From assembly GCA_023431185.1 (NCBI GenBank), contig JAEYXS010000114.1:1-26703 (forward strand): a DNA stretch of 26,703 nt, given 5' to 3'. Of the stretch, positions 19,028 through 26,244 are shown piece after piece; the stretch's first letter is position 1, and each line of letters opens with the position of its first letter. The DNA comes from Verrucomicrobiota bacterium. Its GTDB lineage: Bacteria > Verrucomicrobiota > Verrucomicrobiia > Limisphaerales > JAEYXS01. The notes beneath the pieces are model-generated. The model was not told the origin of the DNA and searched no databases. It saw only the letters and a list, made by a program, of their open reading frames with translations. Both the position numbers and the translations under genes were made by a program.

Positions 19028-22000
19028 GCGCGTCATCTTGGCAAGCTGTGTGGTTGCTGGCGGTGGAGGTGGCGGCGGTCGTGGGGCTGACGTGGCTGAT
19101 CGCGTGGCGATTGCACTCGGTGGTATGGCAGCGGACGTTGTGGCAGGCGGGGTTAATCGCCATCGTGGGGCTGCTGGTAGTGGAGTTTTCTTCGGGGAGC
19201 CTGAAGAGGCAGGCCGAAGCGCGAGCCGTCGTGCTGACGGGGGAGATGCAGATTGAGGACAGGACTTTACAATGGACGGTTACGCCGCTGGATGTGAAAC
19301 CGGTGGATTTGGCATTGAAATCGACGGTGCCAACAGAGAATGGAAATCCGGTGGAGGATCAGGCTGTGCCGGTTGAGTTTCCGCCGGTTCCTGAGATTGC
19401 AAAAGATGTTGTGGAGTTTGAGGCGGGGGCCATTCCTGCGGCAGTGTCGATAGAACCCGCGCTCAAGGAGGCGTCCAAGCAATCTTTCCCGTTGGGGTTG
19501 GCGATTGCCTTGGGTGTTTGGGTGGTGGGGAGCGGGGTGCTGGCGGGGCGGTTGCTGGTGGGGAGATTTTTGCTGCTGCGGTTCTGTGCGCGGAGCCAAT
19601 CGGTGTTTGATGTGGGATTGTTTGAGCGAGTGCAGGGGATCGCGCGGAAGTTGGGCTTGAAGCAGGGCGTGCAGGTGCTGGAGACGGAGCGCATCCAGAC
19701 GCCGGTGGTGTTTGGGTTGTTCCGGCTGACGATCGCTTTGCCGGTGGGGTTTGCGGAGAAGTTTGAGCGGCGGCAGCAGGAGGCGATCCTGGCGCATGAG
19801 CTGGCGCATCTGGCGGCGCGTGATCCACTATGGTATCTGCTGGCGGATGCGCTGGTGTCGGTGTTGTGGTGGCATCCGCTGGTATGGGTGGCGCGATCAC
19901 GTTTGCAAGTGACGAGCGAGCTGGCGGCAGACGAAGCGTGTGTGCTGGCGAAGCATGGGCCGGAGACATTGGCGGAGTGTCTGGTGACAATCGCGAAGGA
20001 GATGCACGGGCAGGGGGCGCTGGAGTCCATCGGGATCGAGGGGAGCGGGTTTCGGTCGCGGTTGGGGCAGCGGGTGGAGCGGTTGTTGAAGTTATCGGCG
20101 GAAGCGGTTTCACGGCCAGCGGTGTGGCGGACGCGGCTGGTGAAGGCGGGGTTGCCGGTGGTGCTGGTGATGGTGTTGCTGATGGCGTCAGGCTGGGTGA
20201 GGCGGGATCAGAGTGCGCCGTGGTCGGGATTGTTGGGTGGGGCGTGGAATATGATGGCGGGGATTCTGAAGACGGAGGAGATGGATATCCGGCGGGAACC
20301 GCGGCCGGTGTTGCTGGCGGCTGCTCCCGAGGGGGCGAATGCAGCGGCTGCTCTCATAGGAAATGAGGAGAAGGAACGCGAGGCGGCAGTTCTTTTGCAA
20401 GCGGCGAAGAGATTGTATGGTCTGGGAAGGCTTGAGGAGGCCGAAGCGAAAGCGCAGGAGTCGATGAAATTGGCCAGGAATCCAGAAGCTGCTGTGTATG
20501 GGGGGTATTTCAGCGAAGTTCGTCGTTTGGAACACAGGATCCGTCAGCGTGAAGAAACTGCATTGGCTGGTGCGAATGGAAAAGAGGTGCAGGTTTTTCG
20601 AGTCATCCCGATCTATGAGGATGCCTTGGTCAAGGGCTTGGAAAAGCTTACAGGAAAGAAGCCTGAGTTGTTAAATATCGATGGCCAGGGCCCAACCAAC
20701 AGAACGGTTGGTGCCTGGAAGCAGATCGTTGATGCGACAAAAGAGGTGATATCCAAGCGGGGAGTTGATGTAGCAAAACTGGATATAGGGCCGGAAATCG
20801 TGAACTATAGTGTTGAGCCGAAATTGATTCTACTCAACGTCCGAGGTCTTCCGAAAGATTTGGATGCCACCGAAAAAATCGTGGAGGAGATCCATGCAGC
20901 GGCGGAGCAGGGGGAGGGACAAGATGCCGGTGTGGAGAGCAAGGCAAAGAGTGGCGAAGGAGAACTGGCGCGGTTGAATGAGGCGACGAGGAAGAAGCTG
21001 GAGCAGGTGAAGCTTCCTGAGCTGTTCATGGATGGGTTGCCGTTGGAGATAACACTGCAGTATTTGATGGAGGAGAGCGTCAAGAAAGACCCGGAGAAGA
21101 AGGGGTTCAAGATGGTGACGCGCGGGACGGTGCCACATATGCCGCCTCCGGATGGACGACCGGCGCTGGATGGAGCGGGATTGCCGGTGATACCGCCGGA
21201 TGCGGGTGAACACAATCTGAACCGGCCGTTGGGCAAGATACTGATTTTGGTGAATCCGCCGAAGAAGAACTTGAATTTCAAGCAGGTCATCGAGGCGGTC
21301 TGCGAGGGGGCGTTGTGGCCGTTGACGTATCAGATCGAGGATGGGGTGATCGTGTTCACGGCGAAGCCGATGGCGAAATTGGATGCGATCGGTGTGGGGC
21401 CGAAGTCATTCCCGCAAAGGCCGCTCATTGAGGTGGTGCAGTTCCTAAATGAGGAGTCTAAGAAAAACGATCATCAAGGGCAGGGCGTCAAATTTCGTGT
21501 GGAGGGGAAATTTCAACTGACGAACGGGGGAGATTCGGACGCGGAGATGACGTTGATCAGCCGGGAGATAGTGGCAGGTAGCAACCTCCGGAGAGTGCTG
21601 GATATGGTCTGTGCCGGAGCGAGTCAGCCGATCGAGTATGTGGAGGACGAGGATGGCGTCGTATTCCGGCCGAAACCGGGAACAAAGCCGATCGAGAGAG
21701 CAAAGCCAATCGAGAGAGCAAAGGTGACCTTGGCCATGGCTAACTTTGAAAAGGTCATGGAACCATTGACGAACGTGGTGATCCCGAAGCTGGAATACAA
21801 ACGCGTGTTGCTGGAGGACGCTTTGGTGGCACTGGAAAAGCAGGTCAAGGCGCTGGAACCCAAGTATGACTGGCTGACATTCGGAACGGATCCATCGCTG
21901 GCAAAGCTTCTTACAACGCAACCGATGCTTGTGACGATTGATCCGCCGCTTCATGATCTGAAGCTGACGGACGCGGTACACGCGGTAATGATCGCCGCCC

Positions 22001-24144
22001 AGAACAATTCACCCAACAGATTGCAACGAGGACATACGGCATCTGGGTTGCAGTTTAGTATAGTGGAGCGGTCTTTTGGCTGGCAAAGAGTGTATCAGAT
22101 AGACTCGGCTAAATTTATCGCGGAACTGGAGCAGGCGACAGGCGGAAAACTCTATGTGAGCGCAGCGGATAAGCCAGTGCCATATATGTATGGAATCGAA
22201 GGGCTGGCCAAGGATTACTTCCTAAGCAAGCGCATCCTGTTTTCAAAGAATAATGAGGGCATCCTGCTCCCGATGGTCACACTCTATGGAAAACTGGGGA
22301 TGCTTGTGGTGACGGGGGAACTGGAGCAACTGAATCAGGTGGAGGCGTTGCTTGAGCCGTTTCGGCTCGCAGGGCAAAAGGGTGATACAACAGTAGGGAA
22401 AGCGAAACGCGAAAGAGAGGAAGTATCCGGGTTGGTGCAAGCTGCCAAGGTGTTATATGAGCAGAAACGGCTGGAGGAGGCGGAGGCCAAGTTACGGGAA
22501 GCGATGAAGTTGGATCCGGCGCACTCGGCGGCTTATTACTACATGAACCTCATCCAGGAGGCGCGTTACAGTGATTTGGCCCGCAAGCGCGACAACATCG
22601 TGTTTCCAGGAGGGTTGCCGAAGGCGAGAGCGGAATTGGCAACGCCGAATCCGTATGTGCGGACGAATGTGGCGCGAACGTTGACGAAGGCGCAGCAGAG
22701 GATCGAGGCCAAGCTAGATGGCATAGTGATGAGAGAGGTTTTCTTTGATGGGTTGCCCTTGGCCGAGGTGGTGAGGTTTTTGCGGGAGGAGTCGGCCAAA
22801 TTGGACCCGGATAAGGTGGGAATCAATTTCGTCATCAATTCCAAGTTGGACGATCAGCCGGGTGGGGAGGGCGGCAAGAACTTGCGCGATCCATTGGGTG
22901 CGCCGTTGGCTCCGGTAGTCAGCCCTGGCCCGCAGGAATTGAATACGGTGCTGGTGACGATCAATCCGCCTTTGAAGAATCTGACGATGCGGGAGATGCT
23001 GAGCGCGATCACGAATGCGACGGCGCACGTGGGCAAGCATGGGCTGGACTACAGGGTGGAGGATTTCGGGGTGACGTTCCGGCAACGGGTGATCGACCCG
23101 CCGCAGTTGTTCACACGGATATTCAAGGTGGAGCCGAAAAACTTCAATGAAGGTTTGCAGAAGGTTTGGGTGAGCAGTGGGATGCCGGCTAATACGACGA
23201 CGAACCTGCAAGACTTGTGGCGGGAGTTTGTCCGACATGCCGGGGTGAAGACGGATACGAACAGCATGGCCACCAATCAGATATTTTATAACGACAAGAC
23301 GGGGGTGCTGATGGTGCGGGCGGCGTTGCAGGATTTGGAGGTGATCCAATCGGCGATCGAGGTGTTGAACATGGGGCAGGCGCAGGTGCAGGTGGAGGTG
23401 CGTTATATCGAGGTATCGGATGAGGTCGCAAAGAAAATGGGGTTGAACTGGTTCACGAGCGGGCCGCTCAGCAGCACGAATTCGCTCAAAGCAGCGCAGT
23501 TGATGAATCCGACGATTCCGACGGGAGCTAATGTTAAATTGGAGGCCCCAGTGCTGCCAAACTATGTCAGCGTGTTGTCGCCGATGCAGAGGGATGATCT
23601 GATCAAGAAACTATTGTCGGGTGAGGGTGTGGATATGCTGACTGCTCCCAGAGTGACGACTGTGAGCGGGCGGCAGGCGCAGGTGGCGGTGCCTTATCAG
23701 ACGAATATAACCGTGGGAGTGAAGGAACAGGGCAAGAGTGGAAACACCAAAGAGGTGAGTGGAGAGCAGTTTGTGACCAATGTCATGACCGGACCCTCTC
23801 TCGATATCATTCCGAGAGTGATGGCAGATGGTTATGCGTTGCAAATGACTTGGGTGGTTTGCATGACGGAATTCGTGGGGTATGACCAGCCGCCCAAAGG
23901 GATGGAGAAGGATACGGTGCTGCCCCGCTTCCGCGTGCGGCAGGTGGCGAATACGAGCGCGCTACGGGATGGTCAAACATTGTTGATCGGGTGTGGGACG
24001 TCGGAGGTGAGGAAGGAGCAGAAGCCCGGGTTGTTCCGGGGCGGACCCAAGACCGAGACGCGACATGTGATCGTGATGCTGACATCAAGGATAATTGATC
24101 CGGCTGGTAATTTTGTGAATTCGGACAAGGAGTTGGGGTATTGA
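19024..24144 (+). CDS. M56 (BlaR1-like) membrane peptidase fused to TPR, N0/N1-like and secretin domains
   Basis: 1706 residues. N-terminal part: membrane helices near 8-28, 38-55 and 155-180, M56 zinc peptidase with HELAH at 258-262 (Glu259 catalytic), probable third ligand Glu299 (SELAADEAC), and a fourth helix near 372-391. This is the BlaR1 layout, with the peptidase facing the cytoplasm. Everything after 391 should be extracytoplasmic: TPR-like 446-490, N1-like 521-628 (FRVIPIYEDALVKGLEKL), three N0/STN-like repeats (about 664-783, 796-886, 920-1020), N1-like 1022-1116, second TPR-like 1127-1185, fourth N0-like 1236-1360 (FFDGLPLAEVVRFLREES), N1-like 1362-1450, and a secretin domain 1452-1697 (VQVEVRYIEVS, MLTAPRVTTVSGRQAQV, NTSALRDGQTLLIGCG, VIVMLTSRIID). 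An 18-bp tandem duplication at 21685-21720 encodes KPIERA twice. The frame is unbroken. The domain calls beyond M56 and secretin are pattern-based. Confidence 0.88.
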   Translation: MSASSWQAVWLLAVEVAAVVGLTWLIAWRLHSVVWQRTLWQAGLIAIVGLLVVEFSSGSLKRQAEARAVVLTGEMQIEDRTLQWTVTPLDVKPVDLALKSTVPTENGNPVEDQAVPVEFPPVPEIAKDVVEFEAGAIPAAVSIEPALKEASKQSFPLGLAIALGVWVVGSGVLAGRLLVGRFLLLRFCARSQSVFDVGLFERVQGIARKLGLKQGVQVLETERIQTPVVFGLFRLTIALPVGFAEKFERRQQEAILAHELAHLAARDPLWYLLADALVSVLWWHPLVWVARSRLQVTSELAADEACVLAKHGPETLAECLVTIAKEMHGQGALESIGIEGSGFRSRLGQRVERLLKLSAEAVSRPAVWRTRLVKAGLPVVLVMVLLMASGWVRRDQSAPWSGLLGGAWNMMAGILKTEEMDIRREPRPVLLAAAPEGANAAAALIGNEEKEREAAVLLQAAKRLYGLGRLEEAEAKAQESMKLARNPEAAVYGGYFSEVRRLEHRIRQREETALAGANGKEVQVFRVIPIYEDALVKGLEKLTGKKPELLNIDGQGPTNRTVGAWKQIVDATKEVISKRGVDVAKLDIGPEIVNYSVEPKLILLNVRGLPKDLDATEKIVEEIHAAAEQGEGQDAGVESKAKSGEGELARLNEATRKKLEQVKLPELFMDGLPLEITLQYLMEESVKKDPEKKGFKMVTRGTVPHMPPPDGRPALDGAGLPVIPPDAGEHNLNRPLGKILILVNPPKKNLNFKQVIEAVCEGALWPLTYQIEDGVIVFTAKPMAKLDAIGVGPKSFPQRPLIEVVQFLNEESKKNDHQGQGVKFRVEGKFQLTNGGDSDAEMTLISREIVAGSNLRRVLDMVCAGASQPIEYVEDEDGVVFRPKPGTKPIERAKPIERAKVTLAMANFEKVMEPLTNVVIPKLEYKRVLLEDALVALEKQVKALEPKYDWLTFGTDPSLAKLLTTQPMLVTIDPPLHDLKLTDAVHAVMIAAQNNSPNRLQRGHTASGLQFSIVERSFGWQRVYQIDSAKFIAELEQATGGKLYVSAADKPVPYMYGIEGLAKDYFLSKRILFSKNNEGILLPMVTLYGKLGMLVVTGELEQLNQVEALLEPFRLAGQKGDTTVGKAKREREEVSGLVQAAKVLYEQKRLEEAEAKLREAMKLDPAHSAAYYYMNLIQEARYSDLARKRDNIVFPGGLPKARAELATPNPYVRTNVARTLTKAQQRIEAKLDGIVMREVFFDGLPLAEVVRFLREESAKLDPDKVGINFVINSKLDDQPGGEGGKNLRDPLGAPLAPVVSPGPQELNTVLVTINPPLKNLTMREMLSAITNATAHVGKHGLDYRVEDFGVTFRQRVIDPPQLFTRIFKVEPKNFNEGLQKVWVSSGMPANTTTNLQDLWREFVRHAGVKTDTNSMATNQIFYNDKTGVLMVRAALQDLEVIQSAIEVLNMGQAQVQVEVRYIEVSDEVAKKMGLNWFTSGPLSSTNSLKAAQLMNPTIPTGANVKLEAPVLPNYVSVLSPMQRDDLIKKLLSGEGVDMLTAPRVTTVSGRQAQVAVPYQTNITVGVKEQGKSGNTKEVSGEQFVTNVMTGPSLDIIPRVMADGYALQMTWVVCMTEFVGYDQPPKGMEKDTVLPRFRVRQVANTSALRDGQTLLIGCGTSEVRKEQKPGLFRGGPKTETRHVIVMLTSRIIDPAGNFVNSDKELGY

Positions 24145-24175
24145 GCTGGTGGCACCGACAGGCCTTTATAAAAGA

Positions 24176-24210
24176 GTTTCAAGTTTTCAGTGTTCAGTTT
24201 TCAGTAAGGA
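24176..24210. repeat. Heptamer array, GTTTTCA-type (5 units)
   Basis: Units GTTTCAA, GTTTTCA, GTGTTCA, GTTTTCA, GTAAGGA. The same first four units in the same order recur at 25849-25876. Shorter versions lie at 24366-24379 and 24555-24575. Confidence 0.85.
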
Positions 24211-24249
24211 GATGCTTCGGCGCGGTCAGGAGATAGGTGACACAGGGAG

Positions 24250-24277
24250 AATAGCCAATCGACAATGGCCGATAGCG
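24250..24277. repeat. Heptamer array, AATCGAC-type (4 units), first of three
   Basis: Units AATAGCC, AATCGAC, AATGGCC, GATAGCG. Repeated at 24427-24454 (first unit GATAGCC) and 24615-24642. Confidence 0.8.
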
Positions 24278-24320
24278 GAGGATTTCAAAAGGTGGGCAGG
24301 GGAAGCGGGGAGTTTTTTTG

Positions 24321-24347
24321 ACAGGATTTACAAGATGGACAGGATGC
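24321..24347. repeat. Nonamer array, ACAGGATTT-type, first of three
   Basis: Units ACAGGATTT, ACAAGATGG, ACAGGATGC. Near-identical arrays occur at 24517-24543 and 24705-24722, each after a T-run and TTGAC or TTTGAC. Confidence 0.8.
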
Positions 24348-24462
24348 GTAACTGGGGAGTTTAAAGTTTTCAGTTTTCAGCGGGGAAACGGAAACGGTGC
24401 GGTCAGGACATGGGTAACACAAGGGAGATAGCCAATCGACAATGGCCGATAGCGGAGGATTT

Positions 24463-24490
24463 CAAATTTCAGATTTGAGATTTCAAAAGG
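24463..24490. repeat. Heptamer array, CAGATTT-type (4 units), first of two
   Basis: Units CAAATTT, CAGATTT, GAGATTT, CAAAAGG. An identical array is at 24651-24678. In copy 1 of the composite repeat this block is missing, leaving only TTTCAAAAGG. Confidence 0.85.
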
Positions 24491-24730
24491 TGGAAGTGGG
24501 AGGGGCGAGTTTTTTGACAGGATTTACAGGATGGACAGGATGCGTAACTGGGGAGTTTAAAGTTTTCAGTAAGGAGATGCTTCAGCGCGGTCAGGAGATA
24601 GGTGACACAGGGAGAATAGCCAATCGACAATGGCCGATAGCGGAGGATTTCAAATTTCAGATTTGAGATTTCAAAAGGTGGAAGTGGAAGGGGCGAGTTT
24701 TTTGACAGGATTTACAGGATGGTGACTGGA

Positions 24731-25424
24731 GGTGAGTTTGCTACGCGCTAAAGGCGCGAAAAAGGGGAGGAAGGGGGAGAAGCGGGAGTTATGGGGCCAG
24801 GCGAAATCCGCAGGAATCTCTGGTGGCCTTTCAGGCCGCGCGCCGCTGGTCTGTGCCTTGGGCTGGAAGCTTTTGGCCCTTCGGGCCAAGGCGTGCTTCG
24901 GTCACCGGTCTTGGCTTCAAGTTCATGGGAGGCTGGGGAGCGCCCTGGGTAACGCCTGCCCAAACACCAGGGCTGAAAGTCCGATTCGAACTCCGCCCGC
25001 TAACGATTGCAACGCCCGTCTCCATCCCACTTGCTCAGCGCATGAATCGCACCTTCAGTGCTCGGGGCTTTTGGGGCCGTATCGAGGGGCGTTGCCCCTT
25101 GCTGGTATGAGGCCGGTCCGGTGGCCTTCCTGCCGGTGGGGAGCGGTTGTGTTACTGCGGATCCCGCATGCGGGAAGCCGCAGCACTCCTAAACCACGGT
25201 CCCAAAATATTATGTGACTTCCGGAGCATCCGCTCCCGCTGCGGCTTGCCTCCGGCGGACACCCCGACACCGCATCGGGGCGAGCCGCCGCGCTCCAATA
25301 AATTCGCGGTGGAGGGGAGAATCGGTAGAAAACCTCGGCAGATGTACACAAGTGCCGAGGTGGGGGAGGGGGATTCTTGGCCCGCTCTAAGGGTGCGAAC
25401 CCGGGAGGGAAATGGGTCGAGGGA
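24731..25424. other. Gene-poor, hairpin-rich segment
   Basis: About 690 bp with no convincing gene. It begins with a 9-nt-period stretch (24744-24779: CGCGCTAAA, GGCGCGAAA, AAGGGGAGG, AAGGGGGAG). It then holds many short GC-rich inverted repeats, for example GGCCC-TTC-GGGCC near 24886, CCCTGG with CCAGGG near 24950-24975, GGGGC-GTT-GCCCC near 25087, CCCGCATGCGGG near 25165, and CCCCGA with TCGGGG near 25262-25280. Open frames exist on both strands but show no domain, no good start and a composition dominated by repeats. It could be a decayed mobile or repetitive element or a structured RNA. Confidence 0.5.
25333..25360. repeat. Stem-loop, 8-bp perfect arms
   Basis: CCTCGGCA (25333-25340) and TGCCGAGG (25353-25360) with a 12-nt loop, at the end of the hairpin-rich segment. 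Confidence 0.7.
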
Positions 25425-25452
25425 ATTTACGATTTTGGATTTACGAATCGCG
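25425..25452. repeat. Heptamer array, ATTTACG-type (4 units)
   Basis: Units ATTTACG, ATTTTGG, ATTTACG, AATCGCG. This is a further sequence type with the same 7-nt period, single-copy in this window. Confidence 0.75.
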
Positions 25453-25587
25453 GGCGTTGGATGGTTAATGGAAATTTCGTCAATGGCGTGATTTTTTTTT
25501 CAAGGGTTCCATGTTTTGGAGGTGTTTTCTTGTTGTATCTTATTGGTTTCAAGTGGGTTAAGTGGTTTGAGAATATTTTCAAGAAAA

Positions 25588-25619
25588 GGGGGGCATGGAC
25601 AGCGGTTGTCCTACCCCCC
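25588..25619 (+). promoter_or_regulatory. Strong stem-loop in the presumed 5' UTR of the small gene
   Basis: The outer arms GGGGGG (25588-25593) and CCCCCC (25614-25619) enclose the inner arms GGACA (25597-25601) and TGTCC (25607-25611), with a 3/2-nt internal loop and a 5-nt apical loop. It ends 40 nt before the ATG at 25660. It could be an RNA structure controlling translation, or a DNA operator (GGACA-N5-TGTCC). Confidence 0.5.
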
Positions 25620-25659
25620 TCGGCATAGTGGACGCAGAACATTAAACAAAAGGTTCATC

Positions 25660-25845
25660 ATGAAGCTGAGGGAACAGAGCGAATTGAAGCTGGAAACAGG
25701 ATGCCGGCCGGTCTCCCGGCGGTATCGGCGGGTGTCGCAGGCAAACTGGTGGTTTGGCCAGATGCGGCGGGCGGTGGAGCAGGCGTGCCCAAGCGAAGGG
25801 AGAGAGTCCAGACAAGGGGAGCAAAAGGTGTGGCCGTTGAACTGA
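25660..25845 (+). CDS. Small basic protein of unknown function (61 aa)
   Basis: 61 residues from ATG 25660, with AGG 7 nt upstream (AAAAGGTTCATC then ATG). The sequence has a charged N terminus (MKLREQSELKLETG), a basic tract (RPVSRRYRRVSQ), an aromatic core (ANWWFGQMRRAVEQA) and a C-terminal EQKVWPLN. From memory this pattern (RRYRR, WWFGQMR, and a terminal PEQ-like motif ending in hydrophobic residues) resembles short proteins seen repeatedly in Verrucomicrobia, but that is recollection, not a search. No membrane helix or known domain is visible. The frame is open for a further 48 codons upstream, across the stem-loop at 25588-25619, but there is no supported start there. Confidence 0.6.
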   Translation: MKLREQSELKLETGCRPVSRRYRRVSQANWWFGQMRRAVEQACPSEGRESRQGEQKVWPLN

Positions 25846-25848
25846 AGC

Positions 25849-25883
25849 GTTTCAAGTTTTCAGTGTTCAGTTTTCAGAAGAGG
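25849..25883. repeat. Heptamer array, GTTTTCA-type (5 units), distant copy
   Basis: Units GTTTCAA, GTTTTCA, GTGTTCA, GTTTTCA, GAAGAGG. The first four units are identical in order to 24176-24203. It begins 4 nt after the small gene's stop codon. Confidence 0.85.
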
Positions 25884-25924
25884 GGATGTGGGTCACCACG
25901 GAGAGATTGGAGGGGGAAATCAGC

Positions 25925-25955
25925 CACAGCCCCGACTTAAGCCGGGGTAAAATGG
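25925..25955. repeat. Dispersed 31-bp hairpin repeat, copy 2
   Basis: Matches 7201-7231 with two substitutions. The core CCCCGACTTAAGCCGGGG is a near-perfect palindrome with one mismatched pair on each side of CTTAAG. Confidence 0.8.
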
Positions 25956-26017
25956 AACATGGATCAGACGGATGAGGGAAAAGCCTTTTGCGGACGCCAG
26001 AGGAGGATGAGGCCCGC

Positions 26018-26068
26018 CCTCCGGCCAGTCGAATCACCATTACGAATGGTAAGGGCACTGGCCGGAGG
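26018..26068. repeat. Large two-tier stem-loop
   Basis: The outer arms CCTCCGGCCAGT (26018-26029) and ACTGGCCGGAGG (26057-26068) are a perfect 12-bp stem. The inner arms ACCATT (26036-26041) and AATGGT (26045-26050) close a 3-nt loop. The two stems are joined by a symmetric 6 by 6 internal loop. No T-run follows. Confidence 0.85.
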
Positions 26069-26120
26069 TTTCTTCTCCAAATACGAGGGATAAGGTGGGA
26101 AGGACGAGCAGGGAAAGAGA

Positions 26121-26137
26121 AATCATAAATTATGATT
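26121..26137. promoter_or_regulatory. AT-rich perfect palindrome, candidate operator
   Basis: AATCATAA (26121-26128), A, TTATGATT (26130-26137). It is the only AT-rich island in this spacer, about 110 nt upstream of the gene at 26245. TATGAT (26131-26136) could serve as a -10 box, but no good -35 is seen. Confidence 0.4.
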
Positions 26138-26155
26138 AATGAAGGGACGAAGAAT

Positions 26156-26221
26156 AACGGGGCAAGCAAGGAGCTTTCGGGGTGGCGGGCAGATTCGGAG
26201 TTTGCACCGCCCGGCCCCGTT
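26156..26221 (+). promoter_or_regulatory. Stem-loop in the leader of the membrane-protein gene
   Basis: AACGGGGC (26156-26163) pairs perfectly with GCCCCGTT (26214-26221). Inside, GGCGG (26184-26188) pairs with CCGCC (26207-26211). The structure ends 23 nt before the ATG at 26245 and just before the ribosome site, so it could affect translation. Confidence 0.5.
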
Positions 26222-26244
26222 GTGGCAAAGGTAAGGAACAGAAC

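Larger units (their letters stand above)
24171..24730. repeat. Composite tandem repeat, three copies of ~170-195 bp
   Basis: Copies at about 24171-24361, 24362-24557 and 24558-24730. The landmark AGCCAATCGACAATGGCC occurs at 24253, 24430 and 24618 (offsets 177 and 188). Each copy is built from smaller arrays in fixed order: GTTTTCA heptamers, AATCGAC-type heptamers, CAGATTT heptamers (copies 2 and 3 only), and an ACAGGATTT nonamer array. No gene is seen. An open frame running through copy 1 has no coding features. Confidence 0.9.

Noticed and set aside
24171..24730. Possible CRISPR array
   Set aside because: The repeated unit is ~180 bp, copies are directly adjacent without unique spacers, and no cas gene is near.
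24732..25217. 161-codon plus-strand frame
   Set aside because: It begins in a 9-nt repeat and runs through hairpins. No plausible start, no domain, and competing frames of similar length on both strands.
25377..25659. Open frames upstream of the small gene (25377-25628 and the 5' extension 25516-25659)
   Set aside because: They run across the ATTTACG heptamer array and/or the stem-loop at 25588-25619 and have no convincing start signal. ATG 25660 has a ribosome site at good distance.
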